A stretch of 64,000 bases of DNA from Lactobacillus sp. ESL0680 (GTDB taxonomy: Bacteria; Bacillota; Bacilli; Lactobacillales; Lactobacillaceae), in the NCBI RefSeq assembly GCF_029392855.1, contig NZ_CP113945.1, positions 62,001-126,000 on the forward strand, written 5' to 3'. The notes beneath the pieces are model-generated. The model saw only the letters and a program-made list of their open reading frames with translations, made no database searches and was not told the DNA's origin. A program made the position numbers and the translations under genes. Shown piece after piece: positions 59,673 to 64,000 of this stretch (its first letter is position 1; each line of letters begins with the position of its first letter).

Positions 59673-60471
59673 GACGTTAACTAATTTTAATGGTCGTGAA
59701 TTTAAGATTCATACTTATACTTTGGGTGATATTGGTGACTTGGTAACGGCCAAAAGACCACTAGCTGTAGTAATTCCCGGTGGCAGCTTTGACCATCTGT
59801 CTAAACGTGAGGGTGAGCCAGTTGCCTTGGCCTTTAATAATCGCGGGTTCAACAGTGTCGTAATGGATTATAACCTGATTCAAGATGAAGGGGACATCTA
59901 TCCTGATGCGGGGTTAGATGTTTTGACCACGATTAAATATTATCGTGACCACGCTGCTGAATACCAGATTGATCCAGAAAGAATTGTCACAGTTGGCTTT
60001 TCTGCTGGTGGTCATGTTGCCAGCATTGCCAATGACTTTGCGACTTCAAGTAAGTATCAAAAACAGTACAATTTTGCTTGTCAGGATGTTATCCCTAATA
60101 AGACAATCTTGGGTTATCCATTAATTGATGTTAATAAGATTGGCTTTGATGTGCCTGATGGCGAAGAAGGCATGATCCCAGAAGATAGGTATCTGCAGGA
60201 CAGTGCATTAAGTGTTACACGTGAAACTCCAGCAACCTTTATTTTTCATGCGTGGGATGACCAGGTTGTATTAGTTGAGAATACCTTGGAATATGTGGCG
60301 GCATTGCGGGCAAAAGATGTGCCGTGTGAAGTTCATATTTTTAATAAAGGTGGTCACGGCTTTTCACTGGGACGCGGCGACATGGTAACTAAGGGTCGCG
60401 AATGGCAAGAAAATCCGCACGCGGGACATTGGTTCGACCTTGCTCAAGAATGGCTGACAAGTGAATGGTAA
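59656..60471 (+). CDS. alpha/beta hydrolase (carboxylesterase/acetyl-esterase like)
   Basis: 271 residues. VVIPGGSFDHLSKREGEPVALAF (oxyanion region), nucleophile GFSAGGHVAS (Ser at about 117), acid residue in HAWDDQVVL and a histidine in NKGGHGFSLG. It resembles BD-FAE/acetylxylan-esterase-type enzymes. Substrate not determinable. Starts within the end of the YibE/F gene, so translationally coupled. Confidence 0.88.
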   Translation: MKIEDKTLTNFNGREFKIHTYTLGDIGDLVTAKRPLAVVIPGGSFDHLSKREGEPVALAFNNRGFNSVVMDYNLIQDEGDIYPDAGLDVLTTIKYYRDHAAEYQIDPERIVTVGFSAGGHVASIANDFATSSKYQKQYNFACQDVIPNKTILGYPLIDVNKIGFDVPDGEEGMIPEDRYLQDSALSVTRETPATFIFHAWDDQVVLVENTLEYVAALRAKDVPCEVHIFNKGGHGFSLGRGDMVTKGREWQENPHAGHWFDLAQEWLTSEW

Positions 60472-60480
60472 TTAAGATGA

Positions 60481-60514
60481 GGCAATCTGCTAAATAGCAG
60501 GTTGCCTTTTTATT
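60481..60514 (+). terminator. terminator after the esterase gene
   Basis: GGCAATCTGCT pairs with AGCAGGTTGCC and is followed by TTTTT. Confidence 0.85.
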
Positions 60515-60612
60515 TAACTAATATTTTCTAGAATTATTAAGCAAAGGACTTGCAATTTTTGCTAGAGGGTATATAATGCAAATATTTATATCGAAAGAAA
60601 GGACATGATTTT

Positions 60613-60891
60613 TTGAAGTTATTAAAGATGAAACTATTGACAGCAATTAATGGCTTACTGACAGTGAGCAGTTTAATCATGTTGTTCTTTGGGTTATGCA
60701 ATCAAATTAATGAGTCAGGCAGCTTTTTAGCAGGTGAGCAGACAATCGCAAATAATGCTAATTTAATCATCTTTATGGCAGTAATCGCCATGATGATTTT
60801 CGGATTTGCGTTTTTTGCCAGCTGGATCAAGAAGAGAAAAGTTGAGGCACATTTATTACGACACGCGAGACACAGTGCGCACAGAGCGTAA
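60613..60891 (+). CDS. small membrane protein
   Basis: 92 residues from TTG 60613, ten bases after AAAGGA; the ATG at 60628 has no site and the ATG at 60605 stops at once. Two hydrophobic helices (about 10-28 and 46-68), then a basic tail (KKRKVEAHLLRHARHSAHRA). Family not recognised. Confidence 0.65.
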   Translation: MKLLKMKLLTAINGLLTVSSLIMLFFGLCNQINESGSFLAGEQTIANNANLIIFMAVIAMMIFGFAFFASWIKKRKVEAHLLRHARHSAHRA

Positions 60892-60902
60892 ACTGGTTAA
60901 TT

Positions 60903-60943
60903 AAAAAAGCTGCATTTTGCAAGTTGCGAAGTGCAGCTTTTTG
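60903..60943 (+). terminator. terminator after gene at 60613
   Basis: AAAAAAGCTGCATTT pairs with AAGTGCAGCTTTTT. Confidence 0.8.
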
Positions 60944-60994
60944 CTTGTTAAAAGTAGTTAAATATCAATACTTGATGATAAAAAACAGGTATTG

Positions 60995-61029
60995 AAAAAG
61001 CAGCCTAATAATTATTAGACTGCTTTTTA
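60995..61029 (-). terminator. terminator of the Apf-like gene
   Basis: AAAAAGCAG and CTGCTTTTT enclose an inner AATAATTATT; T run on the minus strand. Confidence 0.78.
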
Positions 61030-61054
61030 TTGTGGGAATTAATAAAAATTAAAT

Positions 61055-61408
61055 TTAATACCAGTTGTGAGCCAACCAAAATCTTTTGGCGTTAACCCAT
61101 GAACCATAGCGACCGTAAACGTAATTATCAGCGGTTCTGTCTTGGTTCTTCTTCGAATAATCACCGTGCAGGTAGCCGATATTTAATTGGTATTTACCGT
61201 AACAAGAACCGTTTCTTGCTGAGTAGTTGCCGCCGGACTCTTGCATGGCAATCCAGTTTTTAGCTGCTTTTTCAGTTTTGGATAACTTACGTGCGGCTTG
61301 AACAGTTTGAGTATTAGTGTTAGTGGTTGTTTGGACAACTGCGGTAACACCTATGGCAAGCGAGAGAGCCGCGATTAATTTAAGGATAAAAGGTTTAATT
61401 TGTTTCAT
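61055..61408 (-). CDS. Apf-like secreted protein with lysozyme-like fold
   Basis: 117 residues. Signal peptide about 1-36 (TVQAAR), then a transglycosylase/lysozyme-like module: AKNWIAMQESGGNYSARNGSCYGKYQLN (catalytic Glu in QESGG) ending GSWVNAKRFWLAHNWY, the mark of Lactobacillus aggregation-promoting-factor C-termini. The repeat or LysM part of larger Apf proteins is absent. It probably acts on or binds peptidoglycan. Confidence 0.88.
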   Translation of the reverse strand: MKQIKPFILKLIAALSLAIGVTAVVQTTTNTNTQTVQAARKLSKTEKAAKNWIAMQESGGNYSARNGSCYGKYQLNIGYLHGDYSKKNQDRTADNYVYGRYGSWVNAKRFWLAHNWY

Positions 61409-61481
61409 TTATTTATTCATTCCCTGTAATTCGTTAATTTTTACTATTGATTATAGTACACTAGCAATATTTCATTGTTGT

Positions 61482-61532
61482 TACAGAAATAACACATGGA
61501 CCTTACAATCAAGTTTTAATGTTATTTCTGTA
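61482..61532. promoter_or_regulatory. 13-bp inverted repeat between apf-like gene and pepN, candidate operator
   Basis: Perfect arms TACAGAAATAACA (61482-61494) and TGTTATTTCTGTA (61520-61532), 25 bases apart. The right arm overlaps the likely pepN -35 (TTCTGT, 61526-61531; 17-base spacer; -10 TATAAT at 61549-61554). The left arm is next to the -35 region of the divergent apf-like gene (-10 TATAAT at 61450-61455). Confidence 0.6.
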
Positions 61533-61577
61533 CATTTTTGGTAGAATTTATAATAATGACTAATTCAGGAGGCAATT

Positions 61578-64000
61578 ATGGCAGTAAAACATTTTTACGA
61601 AACTTTTCACCCAGAACATTATGATTTGTTCATAGATGTTAACCGTGAAAAAAAGACGATTACTGGTACCTCAACCATTACTGGTGAGGCACTTGAAGAC
61701 ACAATTTTAGTCAACCAAAAGTACATGAAAATTGCGGCAGTTAAAGAAGATGGCAGGGACGTGCCGTTTACTGTTGATGATGATAGAGAAGCAATTAAGA
61801 TTGACTTGGGCAAGACTGGAACGGTTACCGTTGCTATTACTTATAGTGCGCCGCTAACTGATACTATGATGGGAATTTATCCATCATATTACATGCTTGA
61901 TGGTGTCAAAAAGCAGATTATTGGTACCCAGTTTGAAACGACTTCCGCAAGACAAGCTTTTCCGTGTGTTGACGAACCGGAAGCCAAGGCAACATTCAGC
62001 TTAGCAATTAAGTATGATGAGCATGAAGGTGAGACAACGATTGCCAATATGCCAGAAGTCAAAGTTGAAAATGGCGTGCACTACTTTGAAAAGTCAGTTA
62101 GAATGTCCAGCTATTTGGTTGCCTTTGCCTTTGGTGAATTGCAGTCCAAATTAACGGAAACCAAAGATGGCGTTAAGGTCGGTGTTTTCGCAACCAAGGC
62201 GCATAAGGCTAAGGAATTAGACTTTGCCTTGGATATTGCTAAACGAGCAATTGAATTTTATGAAGAATTTTACCAGACTAAGTACCCATTGCCGCACTCA
62301 TGGCAATTGGCATTGCCAGACTTCTCTGCTGGTGCAATGGAAAACTGGGGCTTAGTTACTTACCGTGAAGCCGCAATTTTACTTGATCCTGACAACGCGA
62401 CAGTTGAACAAAAGGGTTACGTTGCTAGTGTCATTACGCATGAGTTAGCTCACCAATGGTTCGGTGACCTTGTAACCATGAAGTGGTGGGATGACTTATG
62501 GTTGAACGAAAGTTTTGCTAACATGATGATGTATCTGTCAGTTGATGCAATGGAGCCTAGCTGGGATGTTTGGAACAATATGTACCAAACTGGTGAAGTT
62601 CCGTCAGCTTTAAACCGTGATGCAACCGATGGCGTGCAGTCAGTTCACGTTGAGGTAGAACATCCAGCAGATATTGACTCACTCTTTGATAGTGCAATTG
62701 TCTATGCCAAGGGTTCAAGAATGCTGGTAATGGTGCGTCAATTGTTAGGCGACGATGCTTTACGTAAGGGACTCAAGTACTACTTTGACCACCATCAATT
62801 TGGCAATGCCACGGGGGACGACTTGTGGAACGCCTTATCAACGGTAACTGACTTAGATATCGGTAAGATTATGCACACTTGGCTCGACCAACCTGGCTAT
62901 CCTGTTGTCAGTGCGCGGGTTGAGAATGGTCATTTATTATTAAGCCAAAAGCAATTCTTTGTTGGTGAAGGTAAGGATGTTGGCCGCACTTGGGCAATTC
63001 CGTTGAATGCTAACTTTACCGCACCGCAAATTATGACAGAGCAAGAATTAGACTTAGGTGACTACCAGACGTTGCGCGCTGAAGCCGGTCATGCTTTACG
63101 CATCAATGTTGGTAATAATTCTCACTTTATCGTTAATTATGATGAAACCTTAATGACTGACATTATGAATGAATTGGATACCCTCAAGCCAGTTGATGAA
63201 TTGCAATTATTGCAAGACTTAGGGTTATTAGCAGAAGGCAACCAAATTTCTTACGCTGAAATTGTGCCATTATTGCCAAAATTTGCGGCTTCAAGATCAA
63301 ATATTGTAATTAATTCCTTATTTAGTTCAGCTCGGCAATTACGTAAGTTTGTTAAGCCAAATTCAGTTGAAGAAAAGAACTTGAAGGCCTTCTTTAACCA
63401 ATTGTCAGCTAAGCAAGTTGAACGCTTGGGCTGGGAAGTTAAGGCAGATGATAATAGTGCTGATTTGCAAATGCGGCCAATTGAATTATCTGCTGCCTTG
63501 TACGCTGATAATCAGGCCGTGATTGATGAAGGACACAAGATTTTCGCTGCGCATCAAGATGATTTGGCTGCAATCGAGGCATCTGTAAGACCATACGTTT
63601 TAATTAACGAGGTTAAGAATTACAATGAAGCGGGCTTAGTTGACCGTTTGATTAAGGAATACCAAACAGCAGTTGATCCTTATTACAAGGAAGATTTGCT
63701 TGCCGCAATTACCAGTACTAAGAATGATGCTGAGATCAAGCAAATTGTAGCTGACTTTGAAGATGCCGATGTTATCAAGCCGCAGGATTTGCGGACCTGG
63801 TACTACAATATCTTGGCTAATCCTCAAGGTGAACAAGCTGCTTGGGACTGGCTGCGTGATGAGTGGTCATGGCTGGAGAAGACGGTCGGTGGTGACATGG
63901 CATTTACCAGCTACATCACTGTTACTTCTAGAGTGTTCCACACACCAGAACGGTTAGCTGAATTTAAGGCTTTCTTTGAGCCTAAGGTTGACCAACCTGG
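61578..64000 (+). CDS. pepN: PepN, aminopeptidase N (3' end beyond window)
   Basis: Open frame of 807 codons running off the right edge; Lactobacillus PepN is normally about 844 residues. M1 metallopeptidase motifs are visible: exopeptidase signature GAMENW, zinc motif HELAHQWFGD and the distal Glu in NESFAN. It removes N-terminal residues from peptides during growth on protein. AGGAGG stands six bases before ATG 61578. Confidence 0.96.
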   Translation, partial: MAVKHFYETFHPEHYDLFIDVNREKKTITGTSTITGEALEDTILVNQKYMKIAAVKEDGRDVPFTVDDDREAIKIDLGKTGTVTVAITYSAPLTDTMMGIYPSYYMLDGVKKQIIGTQFETTSARQAFPCVDEPEAKATFSLAIKYDEHEGETTIANMPEVKVENGVHYFEKSVRMSSYLVAFAFGELQSKLTETKDGVKVGVFATKAHKAKELDFALDIAKRAIEFYEEFYQTKYPLPHSWQLALPDFSAGAMENWGLVTYREAAILLDPDNATVEQKGYVASVITHELAHQWFGDLVTMKWWDDLWLNESFANMMMYLSVDAMEPSWDVWNNMYQTGEVPSALNRDATDGVQSVHVEVEHPADIDSLFDSAIVYAKGSRMLVMVRQLLGDDALRKGLKYYFDHHQFGNATGDDLWNALSTVTDLDIGKIMHTWLDQPGYPVVSARVENGHLLLSQKQFFVGEGKDVGRTWAIPLNANFTAPQIMTEQELDLGDYQTLRAEAGHALRINVGNNSHFIVNYDETLMTDIMNELDTLKPVDELQLLQDLGLLAEGNQISYAEIVPLLPKFAASRSNIVINSLFSSARQLRKFVKPNSVEEKNLKAFFNQLSAKQVERLGWEVKADDNSADLQMRPIELSAALYADNQAVIDEGHKIFAAHQDDLAAIEASVRPYVLINEVKNYNEAGLVDRLIKEYQTAVDPYYKEDLLAAITSTKNDAEIKQIVADFEDADVIKPQDLRTWYYNILANPQGEQAAWDWLRDEWSWLEKTVGGDMAFTSYITVTSRVFHTPERLAEFKAFFEPKVDQP

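Overview
The window looks like a chromosomal segment of a host-associated Lactobacillus in the L. acidophilus/helveticus/delbrueckii clade. The evidence is the AT-rich sequence, SLAP-domain (surface layer) exported proteins, the walRKHIJ-htrA-rlmH block, an Apf-like lysozyme-fold protein, pepN, a T-box controlled asnA and lysine-riboswitch controlled amino-acid transporters. I cannot name the species from sequence alone. No rRNA, CRISPR array, intact insertion sequence or prophage is visible.

Layout. 1-2.6 kb: a partial ORF and a two-gene operon of exported SLAP proteins (minus strand). 2.7-5.6 kb: an accessory stretch with a frameshifted small gene and an Rgg-like regulator plus exported DUF4097 protein, lying between two identical tRNA-Lys(CTT) genes. 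5.7-12.6 kb: the essential cell-wall two-component operon walR-walK-walH-walI-walJ followed by htrA. 12.6-13.1 kb: a non-coding stretch rich in DnaA-box-like sites. 13.1-22.3 kb: rlmH, a ROK kinase, a TPP-riboswitch controlled ECF ATPase/T-subunit pair, an AraC regulator, htpX-lemA, an anion permease, a HesB-like protein, a 46-residue basic protein and an HNH protein. 22.3-26.7 kb: a BspA-like repeat surface protein and a second copy of the SLAP operon with a conserved promoter. 26.9-28.5 kb: an AIM24 protein and an XRE-family membrane regulator.

28.5-34.4 kb: a lysine-uptake region with two consecutive units, each a lysine (L-box) riboswitch followed by a fused binding-protein/permease gene, with an M20 deacylase between them and one ATPase gene at the end. 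34.5-41 kb: an MFS transporter, DNA-repair and stress genes (aag, DUF488, terC, ogt, a sirtuin), a broken and an intact copy of a small membrane protein, and T-box-asnA. 41-43.8 kb: small membrane proteins, a possible IS remnant and two exported proteins, one a matrixin-like zinc protease. 43.9-53.2 kb: cardiolipin synthase, hydrolases, RNase H, a DUF1002 protein, a glycosyltransferase, prs, a TetR/membrane-protein pair and an acetyltransferase.

53.2-55.6 kb holds the most interesting structure: two inverted small loci, each encoding a ~30-residue Hol-Tox/TxpA-like hydrophobic peptide with a nearly identical leader, long 5'-3' self-complementarity in the predicted mRNA and a terminator, plus a third partial copy lacking the toxin body. 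They flank a secreted CAP-domain protein. 55.8-64 kb: ddl, a MerR-like DNA-binding protein, a YibE/F pair, an esterase, small proteins, an Apf-like lysozyme-fold protein and the start of pepN, whose promoter region carries a 13-bp inverted repeat.
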